NCBI RefSeq assembly: GCF_030816715.1 | Contig: NZ_JAUSYH010000001.1 | Coordinates: 4,154,001-4,218,000 of the forward strand | Source of the DNA: Streptomyces achromogenes | Lineage (GTDB): Bacteria > Actinomycetota > Actinomycetes > Streptomycetales > Streptomycetaceae | DNA: 64,000 nt | Reading direction: 5' to 3' | Program-made: the position numbers and the translations under genes | In this document: in pieces, positions 34,233 to 42,427 of the stretch | Numbering within the stretch: position 1 is the stretch's first letter | Layout of the letters: the number at the start of each line of letters is the position of its first letter | Notes under the pieces: model-generated | Seen by the model: only the letters and a program-made list of their open reading frames with translations | Databases searched by the model: none | Told to the model about the DNA's origin: nothing

Positions 34233-35234
34233 TCAGACGGTCGTCGGGAGCGCTTTCGCGCCATCTTCGGTGACCCGGGTGGCTCCGAAGTACTCGGCCG
34301 TGTCGATGGGGTCGAACCGGATGACGGCCCCCGTGTAGGGCGCGTCGATCATGTACCCGCCCCCCACGTACATCCCGACGTGGTGGATGGCCCGCGAATT
34401 GTTGAGATCGGTGGAGAAGAACACCAGGTCCCCCGGCAGCAACTCGCTCCGCTTCGGATGCGGCCCGGCGTTGTACTGGTCGTTGGCGACCCGGGGCAGG
34501 GTGATCCCGACGCTCTCGTAGGCGGCCTTCGTCAGCCCGGAGCAGTCGAACCGTCCCCCCTGGTCAGCGGTGCCGTTCCCACCCCACAGATAGGGCGTGC
34601 CGAGCTTCTTCTGCGCGAAGTAGATGGCCCCGGCGGCCTGCTTGGAGGGATCCACCCGAGCAACGGGAGCGGCGAAGGACTTCTCGAGCGTGCGGATCGT
34701 CTTGACGTAGTTCTGCGTCTCACGGATGGAGGGAACGCCGCCCGCCCGGATGACGCGGTCGGGGCCCGCGTTGTAGGCGGCGAGCATGTTGTTCGTGGTG
34801 TCTCCGGGTACGCTTCTGACGTACTTCGCGAGGTCGCAGTCATAGGAGGCGGCCGATGGAATCGCGTCATTCGGATCCCAGATGTCGCGGTCACCGTCAC
34901 CGTCACCGTCGACGCCGTGCGTGGCCCAGGTGCTGGGGATGAACTGTGCGATGCCGCGGGCGTCGGCATGGCTGACGATGTCCGGATCCCACCCGCTCTC
35001 CTGGTACAGCTGGGCTGCCAGCAGCGCCGGGTTGATGGTGGGGCAGAGGTTGCCCCACTTCTGCACGAGCGCCTGGTAGGCCGAGGGCACGGCTCCCTTG
35101 GCGAGCCCCACGCTCCCGGCCCCGACGCCGTTGACGAGGTTCCCGGCGACGACGTACACACCGACGACGAGGAGCATCACAAAGCTCACCCCGAGCCCGA
35201 CCGCGGCTCCGCCCACCACCCAGACTTTTCGCAC
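34233..35234 (-). CDS. Bifunctional lytic transglycosylase / NlpC-P60 peptidoglycan hydrolase
   Basis: A 333-aa membrane-anchored protein. An N-terminal helix (residues 5-32) is followed by a transglycosylase SLT domain with catalytic Glu79 (YQESGWDP), then an NlpC/P60 domain with Cys231 (FDCSGL) and His284/285 (AIHHVGMYVGGGYMID). It cuts both glycan and peptide parts of peptidoglycan. This domain pair is the VirB1/TcpG type used by Gram-positive conjugation systems, and a type IV secretion-like operon lies 6 kb downstream. GTG start with GGGAGGG upstream. Confidence 0.93.
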   Translation of the reverse strand: MRKVWVVGGAAVGLGVSFVMLLVVGVYVVAGNLVNGVGAGSVGLAKGAVPSAYQALVQKWGNLCPTINPALLAAQLYQESGWDPDIVSHADARGIAQFIPSTWATHGVDGDGDGDRDIWDPNDAIPSAASYDCDLAKYVRSVPGDTTNNMLAAYNAGPDRVIRAGGVPSIRETQNYVKTIRTLEKSFAAPVARVDPSKQAAGAIYFAQKKLGTPYLWGGNGTADQGGRFDCSGLTKAAYESVGITLPRVANDQYNAGPHPKRSELLPGDLVFFSTDLNNSRAIHHVGMYVGGGYMIDAPYTGAVIRFDPIDTAEYFGATRVTEDGAKALPTTV

Positions 35235-35300
35235 GCTTCAACCCTCCCCCACCACAACCCTGTTTACGGGTCTTTTCCCAACCTGTCCGTGTCGTGTGCG

Positions 35301-37010
35301 CTACTTCGAGACGAACCCGCGGCAGTCAATGGTGACGTACTTCTGCGGTGCCTGGACATGGAGGAAGAGCACGGTCCAGTCACCGGGGTCGTTCGCGACG
35401 GGAATCGCGTCGCCCGCCTTCTTGCCCCGCACGATCTGCCGGAAGTCGTCCGGGTAGGTCAGGTACACCCATTCGGTGCCCAGCGCGACGGGCTTGCTCG
35501 TGTATCCGAGGTCCACGTTGGCCTGCAGGCCCCCCTCGAAGGGCTTGCCGGTGTCCGCGTCTATGGCGTGGGGGGACTTCACGGCCACCGCCACGTAGTA
35601 GGGCGTCGTGGCGGCGGCCTTGAGCCGCAACCCGATCCGCCCCTTACCCGAGGTGTAGGGAGCGTCGGAGCCCTCCTCGGCGACCGACCCCAGGAACTGC
35701 TCGCTGCGCTCCTCCATGGGCAGATTGCACGTTCCCTCCCCGTGCTGTGACTGCGGGTCAGCCGTCCAGAAGTCGCGGGAGGGGTTCGTCTCCTCGACGT
35801 AGGCCGGCGGCTGGAGCTTCGACTCGTCGCCGCCGGCCGTCGTGGGCGCCGCCGAAGTCGCTCCGGCGCCTGACGCGCCGTCCGCACCCTTGTCTCCTTC
35901 GTCCTTCATGCCGGGAAGCAGGGTGAACGCCGCGACCGCCCCCAACCCGACGGCCAGCCCCGTCGCTCCCGCGATCAACCACGGCTTCCTACGCCCGGCC
36001 GCAGCAGAACGGACCGTCTGCGTGGGGGTGTACCCGTAGCCGTACGCAGGCGGCGCTGTCGGCAGGTCGTGCGGACCGAGGGGCGGGTACGCCGGAGCTG
36101 CCGACGGCCCGGGCGATGCGGCGGGAGTCCGGAACGAGGCGGCAGGGGTGGACGGGACCGCCTCCGCCAGTTCCGCGAGCCCCGCGTAGAACACGTCCTC
36201 CACGAGCGCCGACCGCACGCCGCACCACGCGATCAGCTCCCCGAGGCCGGGCCGGTCCGCAGGCTCCTTGGCCGCACACGAACCGATGAGCGCGGCCAAA
36301 CCCGGTTCCACACCCTCGAGATCCATGGGCTCGTGGACGGCGCGGTAGCTCACCCCGGCGGGCTCTCCCGAGCCGAACGGAGGCCGGCCGGTGGCCGCGT
36401 AGGCGAGCGTCGCACCGAGCGCGAAGACGTCCGCAGCCGGTCCCGCCTCGTTGCGCAACAGCACCTCGGGAGCGGTGTAGCCCGGCGTCCCCGGGGCGAA
36501 CCCCGCCTCGGTGAGAGCCGTCTGCGCCGCGCTCCGTGCGATGCCGAAGTCGATGAGCTGCGGACCCTGAGCGGCCAGGATGACGTTCTGCGGCTTGAGG
36601 TCCCGGTGGGTGACCCGCTGCGCGTGCACGGCTGCGAGCCCCTCGGCCAGCGCCGCGAGCAGACCCCGGCACGTCTCGACCGGCAGCGGCCCCCTGGCCG
36701 CCACCGCCCGGCTCAGCGTCGGCCCCGGCACATACTCCGTCGCCAGCCAGTACGGGGCCGTTTCCAGCGAGGCGTCGATGAGGTTGGCCGTGTACGCGCT
36801 GCGGACCGCCCGCACCGTCTCCACCTCGCGCCGGAACCGTGCCAGCGCTTCCGGATGGTCGACGATCTCGTCCCGGATGACCTTGATCGCCACGAGCCGT
36901 CCACCGGGCGAGCGCCCGAGGTAGACCTGCCCCATGCCACCTGCGCCGAGCCGCGCGAGAAGCGTGTGCGCGCCTATCCGCGCGGGGTCCTGAGCCTTCA
37001 GTACGTCCAC
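35301..37010 (-). CDS. Membrane serine/threonine protein kinase (PknB family)
   Basis: A 569-aa kinase. The N-terminal catalytic domain (about residues 10-270) has the glycine loop GAGGMGQVYLG, Lys in AIKVI, HRDLKPQN, DFGIA and the APEVLL segment. A Pro/Ala-rich linker, one transmembrane helix (near residues 345-370) and a 180-residue extracytoplasmic domain of unknown type follow. There are no PASTA repeats. The GTG at 37010 is inferred from the start of the kinase fold; longer in-frame versions are unlikely. Confidence 0.9.
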   Translation of the reverse strand: MDVLKAQDPARIGAHTLLARLGAGGMGQVYLGRSPGGRLVAIKVIRDEIVDHPEALARFRREVETVRAVRSAYTANLIDASLETAPYWLATEYVPGPTLSRAVAARGPLPVETCRGLLAALAEGLAAVHAQRVTHRDLKPQNVILAAQGPQLIDFGIARSAAQTALTEAGFAPGTPGYTAPEVLLRNEAGPAADVFALGATLAYAATGRPPFGSGEPAGVSYRAVHEPMDLEGVEPGLAALIGSCAAKEPADRPGLGELIAWCGVRSALVEDVFYAGLAELAEAVPSTPAASFRTPAASPGPSAAPAYPPLGPHDLPTAPPAYGYGYTPTQTVRSAAAGRRKPWLIAGATGLAVGLGAVAAFTLLPGMKDEGDKGADGASGAGATSAAPTTAGGDESKLQPPAYVEETNPSRDFWTADPQSQHGEGTCNLPMEERSEQFLGSVAEEGSDAPYTSGKGRIGLRLKAAATTPYYVAVAVKSPHAIDADTGKPFEGGLQANVDLGYTSKPVALGTEWVYLTYPDDFRQIVRGKKAGDAIPVANDPGDWTVLFLHVQAPQKYVTIDCRGFVSK

Positions 37011-37225
37011 CGCACCGACCTTGCCACATCGACCAGTTGGCCATGGAGGCGAGCCATGCCGCATGTCTCCGTGCGGCCGCTCCCACCCCCGGCGAGCCGG
37101 TCGGGTAAAGGACGGGCCGGGCCGACGCCAAGCATCGCCCAACGTTCGATCCTCAGATCGTCATGCGGAGCCATGATTCGGCAACCTGTGCGACCGGGTT
37201 CGGGCTCGGACATACGTTCCACCCC

Positions 37226-38002
37226 GTGAATCCTGAAGACGCCCCCCACAGATCCGTACAGCACCCCCCGGCCTCCGCCACCGCCCGTCGCGCGCTGCTG
37301 CGCGGCCTCGCCGGCACGGCGACCCTGGGCGGCCTCGCCCTCGCGGCGGCCCCCGCCTCCGCCGCCCCCCGCGCGACCGCCTCGCGCCACACTTCCCCGC
37401 GCGGTGCCGCGCCCCGGCCCGCCACCGCCGACCAGGCGCTGCGGGAACTCGCCGCGGGCAACCGGCGCTGGCGCACCTACTGCGAGCGTCATCCGGACGA
37501 GACGCCCACGGTCCGGACGAGCCTGACGGCGGGTCAGCATCCCTTCGCCGTGGTCCTCGGCTGCATCGACTCGCGCGTGCCGCCCGAGCTGGTGTTCGAC
37601 CAAGGCCTCGGCGACCTGATGACCGTCCGCAGCGCGGGCGAGGTCCTCGACGAGGCCGTTCTGGGCAGCGTGGCCTACGGAGTGCTGGAACTGGGGATAC
37701 CGCTGGTCATGGTGCTCGGGCACCAGTCGTGCGGCGCGGTGAAGGCCGCGGTGCAGGCGGACCGGTCCGGTGAGCGGCTGCCCGCCCACATCCAGTACCT
37801 GGCGGACCAGATATCCCCGGCCATCGACCGCACGAAGGACGGCGACGCCCGCGTCGACTCGACCGTCGACGCCAACATCAGGGCCGTCCGCTCACGTCTA
37901 GCCGCCGAGCCCGACCTCGCCGCGAAGATCTCCGCCGGCGAGCTGGCCGTCGTCGGCGCCCGCTACGAGCTCACCACCCAGCTCGTGCACCCCATCGCCT
38001 AG
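37226..38002 (+). CDS. Secreted beta-carbonic anhydrase (Tat signal)
   Basis: A 258-aa beta-class carbonic anhydrase with zinc ligands Cys113, His166 and Cys169 and the Asp115/Arg117 dyad (CIDSR, GHQSC). A twin-arginine signal with ARRALLRGLAG and a hydrophobic run ending in ASAAP directs export, unusual because beta enzymes are mostly cytoplasmic. The GTG at 37226 is preferred: a TACGTT -10 box (37213-37218) ends seven bases upstream, so the mRNA is probably leaderless. It overlaps the protease gene tail to tail by four bases sharing CTAG. Confidence 0.92.
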   Translation: MNPEDAPHRSVQHPPASATARRALLRGLAGTATLGGLALAAAPASAAPRATASRHTSPRGAAPRPATADQALRELAAGNRRWRTYCERHPDETPTVRTSLTAGQHPFAVVLGCIDSRVPPELVFDQGLGDLMTVRSAGEVLDEAVLGSVAYGVLELGIPLVMVLGHQSCGAVKAAVQADRSGERLPAHIQYLADQISPAIDRTKDGDARVDSTVDANIRAVRSRLAAEPDLAAKISAGELAVVGARYELTTQLVHPIA

Positions 38003-38754
38003 GGCTCCTGGGAATCGGAGGCCGCCTGCCGGTACAGCTGCGCGGCCTCGGGTCCCAGGACCACGCTGTACGAGACGTCGTCCGTGGATCCGCCCTGCTC
38101 GTGGCCGCCCAGTATGCCGACGACCTCCCCGTAACCGTTCACCCACGGGCTCCCGCTGGTGCCGCCGGAAAAGCCGGGGCAGGCTATGCGCTGCTGGGTG
38201 GCGGTGTGGACGGTGGGCCTGTTCACGCACCGGATCGGGTCCTCACCGGCGTTGGGGTACCCCGTGACGGTCACGGGCGTGGCCCCCGTCGCCGTCCCCG
38301 GGGCGAACCGGTTGCCGCCGACCACGTCCTCGACACCCTCGCCGTCCTGCTCCTCGAGCGCGGCGAACGCCACGTCGCTGTCCTCGTCCTGCCCCTGCGC
38401 CCAGCCGTCGGGCAGGAGGACCCTCGCGACCTTCCAGACCCCGTAGGGGGCCTCACCGTCCCGGTAGCCGGGGACGAACGCCAGGTCACCGCCGTCGATC
38501 AGACAGTGCGCCGCCGTGACGACGAGATCGCGGTGCGGGCTGTGCACCACGGACGCCGTGCACACGTGCTCGCCGGCCAGGCTGCCGGCGTCCGCGTCGT
38601 CCGTCGCGAACAGCGCGCCGACCTTCGCGGACTGCGGCGTCGACACGGCGACGGCCGTCACCCCCAGGGGCCCGGGCCCCCCGTCGGCGGCCGCCTCGGA
38701 GGCGGAGGTGACGGCCAGCAGCACGACCGCACCGAGCAGTGCTTTTCGGTTCAT
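37999..38754 (-). CDS. Secreted trypsin/V8-like serine peptidase
   Basis: A 251-aa protein with a signal peptide (MNRKALLGAVVLLAV onward, SEAAADG) and a chymotrypsin-fold domain. The triad is His in VVTAAHCLIDG, Asp in DEDSDVAFAA and Ser in GGTSGSPWV. Paired Cys residues sit around HVCTAS/AAHC and IRCVN/IACPG. An ATG at 38754 is chosen; a GTG three codons earlier is possible. It converges with the carbonic anhydrase gene. Confidence 0.9.
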   Translation of the reverse strand: MNRKALLGAVVLLAVTSASEAAADGGPGPLGVTAVAVSTPQSAKVGALFATDDADAGSLAGEHVCTASVVHSPHRDLVVTAAHCLIDGGDLAFVPGYRDGEAPYGVWKVARVLLPDGWAQGQDEDSDVAFAALEEQDGEGVEDVVGGNRFAPGTATGATPVTVTGYPNAGEDPIRCVNRPTVHTATQQRIACPGFSGGTSGSPWVNGYGEVVGILGGHEQGGSTDDVSYSVVLGPEAAQLYRQAASDSQEP

Positions 38755-39336
38755 CGGATCCACTGTGTCCCACGAAGGTGAGAGAAGCGACAGATAGCAC
38801 TTCCGACGCTACCCGCACGCGGCTCGCACAATCGTTCCCCTTTCGCTCCCCAGTACGTATGCCCCCCATCGGGCACCACAGACCCGCCGGCCCCCAGCCC
38901 TCGCCCGCGCCCGGCCTCACCCCCGACTCCCCGGCTCCCCGGCTCCCCGGCTTCCCGACTTCGCGCCTACGCGGGCCAGCGGCCCGGCGGTACGGCGGGC
39001 CTGGGGCCTGGGGCCTGGGGCCGGGGGCCTGGGGCCTGGGGCCGGGGGTGACACCGGCGAGGTGAAGTCCCGCCGCGCCGCGGCCACTTGGCCCACCCGA
39101 CCCCCCGTAGGTCAAGTGGCGGCCATCGCCGCACCATCCGCCCGCCATTGATCAGCAATCACCCGACCCCCTCCGGTATTGCGGAGGTCAGGATTCCACC
39201 AGGCATCTTGTTGTCGCGTACTCAACAAAGGAACAGTCGTCGTGGGCCGCCGCCCGCCGCCGGGGACCACGTACCGGTGGCACGCATCACCCCCCACCCG
39301 CACCGCCCCTGTCACCCCGTCATCAGGAGCTGTCCG
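38755..39336. other. 582-bp gene-free spacer before the sedolisin gene
   Basis: No convincing coding sequence. It contains CCCCGGCTCC tandem units (about 38925-38950), the G-quadruplex-like tract at 39003-39048, then a less GC-rich stretch (39120-39240) that should hold the sedolisin promoter. The leader sequence just before the start contains AGGAG. Confidence 0.6.
39003..39048 (+). repeat. CCTGGGG tandem repeat with seven G-runs, G-quadruplex candidate
   Basis: Runs of four or five G occur at 39003, 39010, 39017, 39023, 39031, 39038 and 39044, separated by only two or three bases (CCT or CC). This exceeds the usual rule for a stable intramolecular G-quadruplex on the plus strand and could also form alternative registers. 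Confidence 0.8.
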
Positions 39337-40680
39337 TTGCGTACGACGACTTCCCCCGCCTCCTCCGCCAGATCCGGCCGGCGCCGCCGCACCGGTGCGT
39401 CGATCCTCGGTGCCGCCGCCCTCGTGCTCGCCGGACTCGGCACCGCGGCCCAGGCGAACGCGGCACCCGCCACCCCCGCCGCCCATACGGCCTCCTCGAA
39501 GGTCACCTGGGCGGCCACCCCTTGTGCCACCCCCAAGCACAAGGGTGACCTGACCTGCAACTCCTTCCGCGTCACCGGCGGCACCACCGCCTTCCAGAAG
39601 GAACGCGCCGCCGACACCGGCAAGGCCGCCGCCGTCACCCCGAAGGCGGCCGCCGCCGGCCCCACCGGCTACGGCCCGTCCGACCTCCAGGACGCCTACG
39701 GCCTGACCGGCGCCGCATCGAGCAACGGCTCCGGCGAGACCATCGCGATCGTCGACGCGTACGACGACCCGAACGCCGCCGCCGACCTCGCCAAGTACCG
39801 CTCCTACTACGGTCTCCCCGCCTGCACGGTGGCCAACGGCTGCTTCAAGAAGGTGAGCCAGACCGGCTCGACGACCTCGCTGCCCTCCGCCGACAGCGGC
39901 TGGGCCGAGGAGGAGTCCCTCGACCTCGACATGGCCAGCGCCGTCTGCCCGAACTGCAAGATCCTGCTCGTCGAGGCCGCCTCCGCGTCCATGGCCAACC
40001 TCGGCAAGGCCGTGAACGAGGCCGTGACGCTGGGCGCGAAATTCGTCTCCAACAGCTACGGCGGCTCCGAGTCCTCCTCGGACACCTCCTACGACACCTC
40101 GTACTTCAAGCACGCCGGCGTCGCCATCACGGTCAGCGCGGGCGACGAGGGCTACGGGGCCGAGTACCCCGCCTCCTCCAAGTACGTGACGTCCGTCGGC
40201 GGCACCGCCCTGTCCACGTCCTCGAACTCCCGCGGCTGGACCGAGAAGGTCTGGAACACCAGTTCCACCGAGGGCACCGGCTCGGGCTGCTCCGCCTACG
40301 ACGCCAAGCCGACCTGGCAGACCGACACCGGCTGCGCCAAGCGCACCGTCTCCGACGTCTCGGCCGTGGCCGACCCGGCGACCGGCGTCTCCGTCTACGA
40401 CTCCTACGGCGTCACCGCCGGCTGGTACACCTTCGGCGGCACCAGCGCCTCCTCGCCCATCATCGCCGCCGTCTACGCCCTCGCCGGCACCCCCGGCAGC
40501 AGCGACTACCCGGCCTCGTACCCCTACGCGGCCGCCGGCACCTCCGCCCTGAACGACGTCACCAGCGGCAGCAACGGCACCTGCTCCTCCAGCGCCTCCT
40601 ACCTCTGCACCGCCCGCTCCGGCTACGACGGCCCCACCGGCCTCGGCACTCCCGAGGGGACGGACGCCTTCACCGGATGA
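39337..40680 (+). CDS. Secreted S53 (sedolisin-like) serine-carboxyl peptidase
   Basis: A 447-aa exported peptidase. The start is TTG at 39337: it has AGGAG seven bases upstream and begins MRTTTSPASSARSGRRRR, followed by the hydrophobic signal core and AQANAAPA. The catalytic domain has the Glu/Asp pair in WAEEESLDLDMAS and Ser in FGGTSASSP, with the oxyanion region VSAGDEGYG. The separate sedolisin pro-domain is short or absent. It belongs with other extracellular enzymes here. A strong terminator follows. Confidence 0.9.
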   Translation: MRTTTSPASSARSGRRRRTGASILGAAALVLAGLGTAAQANAAPATPAAHTASSKVTWAATPCATPKHKGDLTCNSFRVTGGTTAFQKERAADTGKAAAVTPKAAAAGPTGYGPSDLQDAYGLTGAASSNGSGETIAIVDAYDDPNAAADLAKYRSYYGLPACTVANGCFKKVSQTGSTTSLPSADSGWAEEESLDLDMASAVCPNCKILLVEAASASMANLGKAVNEAVTLGAKFVSNSYGGSESSSDTSYDTSYFKHAGVAITVSAGDEGYGAEYPASSKYVTSVGGTALSTSSNSRGWTEKVWNTSSTEGTGSGCSAYDAKPTWQTDTGCAKRTVSDVSAVADPATGVSVYDSYGVTAGWYTFGGTSASSPIIAAVYALAGTPGSSDYPASYPYAAAGTSALNDVTSGSNGTCSSSASYLCTARSGYDGPTGLGTPEGTDAFTG

Positions 40681-40737
40681 CCTGACCTCCCGTCACACCG
40701 AACAGCCACAGGGGGCCGTGGGGGCCACCCGTGGCGA

Positions 40738-40782
40738 AAGGGCGAACGGGCCGCGGCACCCAGCCGCGGCCCGTTCGCCCTT
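40738..40782 (+). terminator. 20-bp perfect hairpin terminator after the sedolisin gene
   Basis: The arm at 40738-40757 (AAGGGCGAACGGGCCGCGGC) pairs without mismatch with 40763-40782, loop ACCCA. The arm ends in TT followed by CCTC. It isolates the sedolisin gene from the downstream operon. Confidence 0.9.
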
Positions 40783-40938
40783 CCTCGTGAGAACATCGAA
40801 ACGTACGCTCACCCGACCGGCCGTCAGAAACCGCACGGGGCCGTGAAGTGGGCTAACGACGGAACCACACCACAGGTTCCGCTCCGGCCTCGTTGCCCGG
40901 CGTGACCTGCCGTGATACACAGAGTGACCATACGAGCT

Positions 40939-40950
40939 ATTCGTACGAAT
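40939..40950. promoter_or_regulatory. Palindrome upstream of the T4SS-like operon
   Basis: ATTCGTACGAAT is a perfect 12-bp palindrome about 120 bp before the first gene of the operon, and CATACGA half-sites recur at 40929-40935 and 40976-40982. It is a plausible operator in the 286 bases between the terminator at 40782 and the operon start. Confidence 0.4.
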
Positions 40951-41068
40951 CCCGCCCGTCAATGACGCCAAGTCGACATACGAAGGCGACTTTGTCGGCG
41001 AGAATGAGACGTGACCTCTGCACACCGGCAGAGGGCGACGGAACTACCCACCAGGGGCGGTGACTTAC

Positions 41069-41377
41069 ATGCTGTTCGCGGCCGACAAGGGCGACATCAA
41101 CACCATCATCGGCGGGATCGCTCCCGACTGGGGGCCCTTCGGCAGCCTGGGCAACGAGGCCAAGGTGATGATCGAGGTCGTGATGGCGGTCGCCATCCTC
41201 CTCTGCCTCGGCATCGCCATCTGGGGTGCGGCCAAACAGCGCATCGGCGCGACGGCCCTGCGGGACACCTTCAGCGCGGAACAGGGCAAGGGCCTCATCA
41301 TCGCCGGGCTGACAGGCGTCTTCATCATCGGCTCCCTGGGGACGCTGTTCACGATCGTGTACGGCATGGCCGTGTAG
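41069..41377 (+). CDS. Small two-helix membrane protein, first gene of the T4SS-like (cmd) operon
   Basis: A 102-aa protein with two hydrophobic segments (about residues 35-55 and 78-98) joined by a basic loop (GAAKQRIGATALRDTF). Size and layout resemble VirB2-like or Gram-positive TcpD/PrgL-type small membrane components, though no signature is decisive. The ATG at 41069 is preferred to a GTG at 41060 because the AGGGG site is too close to the latter. It opens the operon that continues to 48357 and which I recall as cmdABCDEF in S. coelicolor. Confidence 0.82.
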   Translation: MLFAADKGDINTIIGGIAPDWGPFGSLGNEAKVMIEVVMAVAILLCLGIAIWGAAKQRIGATALRDTFSAEQGKGLIIAGLTGVFIIGSLGTLFTIVYGMAV

Positions 41378-41578
41378 CTGCGGCCACCGCACCACCCCCA
41401 GTCCCGTCCGGGCACGCCCGGCCCCCCGTCCCCACCCACCTGTCGTGCCCACCGGCTGAGGTTGCGTTTCCCTGATGTCCCTGATGTCGAGTCACCACAC
41501 CGCGCCCGCGCGGGAACCAGCACGGCTACCGTCGTACTTCTACGCGTTCCGGTACGGCAACGAGGGGGCGTACCCGGC

Positions 41579-42427
41579 ATGACTCCCGGCGACGAAAACG
41601 ACTACGGCGAACCCACCCGCACCGACGAGGGCCATCGCTACGGCGGAACACGCCTCCGGCTGCCCGAGGACGACCCCTACGGCGGAGCCCGCAGAACCGC
41701 CCGCGGCCCCTCGCGCAGCATGGTGACGGTGGTCGGCGTCGTCGTCGTGCTGATCGCGGCGATCGCCTTCGCGAACCGTGGAGGAGACGATTCCTCTTCC
41801 GGGCCGTCCGCTTCGACCGGCGGCGACAAGCCGAACGCCACCAGCACGACACCCACCGGCACCAAGCCGGTCCGGACGACGACGGGCGGCATCCCCTCGG
41901 GATTCGCCCACACCCGGCAGGGAGCCGAGTCGGCCGCCGCCAACTTCGCGGTCGCCCTGGGCTCGACCGGCATGTTCCACAAGGACAGTCGGCACGACCT
42001 CCTCGACACCGTCTACACCACCGCCGCTGCGGCCAAACTGCAGGCCGCCATGGACCAGGCGTATTCGTCCGACTTCCTCGCGAGGATGGGCCTCGACGCC
42101 GACGGCAACGCGCCGAAGGGCGACACCTTCGTCTCCCGCGTGGTGCCGGTGGGCACCACCGCCCAGTCCTACTCCGCCGCCAAGGCCAAGGTCGCTGTCT
42201 GGTACCTGGGCCTCATCGGCATGTCCGGGACGACCTCGACCGACCCGGTCACCTCGTCGTGGAAGACCTGGACCTTCGACCTCCAGTGGACCGACGGCGA
42301 CTGGAAGATCGTCGACGACGCACAACAGGACGGCCCCGCGCCGGTCCCGGGCGACGACACCGCCGCCACGTCCGACGAGATCAGCAAGGCCATCGAGGAG
42401 TACGGAGGGTTCACGTATGCCCGGTAA
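41579..42427 (+). CDS. Single-pass protein with VirB8/TcpC-like extracytoplasmic domain
   Basis: A 282-aa protein: a 45-residue acidic cytoplasmic tail, one transmembrane helix (about residues 48-65), a Ser/Thr linker and a C-terminal domain of about 170 residues. The order of predicted helices, followed by strands ending in WKTWTFDLQWTDGDWKIVDD, matches the NTF2-like fold of VirB8 and TcpC conjugation proteins. That assignment is inferred. GAGGGG lies 11 bases before the ATG. The next gene begins within its last codons. Confidence 0.78.
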   Translation: MTPGDENDYGEPTRTDEGHRYGGTRLRLPEDDPYGGARRTARGPSRSMVTVVGVVVVLIAAIAFANRGGDDSSSGPSASTGGDKPNATSTTPTGTKPVRTTTGGIPSGFAHTRQGAESAAANFAVALGSTGMFHKDSRHDLLDTVYTTAAAAKLQAAMDQAYSSDFLARMGLDADGNAPKGDTFVSRVVPVGTTAQSYSAAKAKVAVWYLGLIGMSGTTSTDPVTSSWKTWTFDLQWTDGDWKIVDDAQQDGPAPVPGDDTAATSDEISKAIEEYGGFTYAR

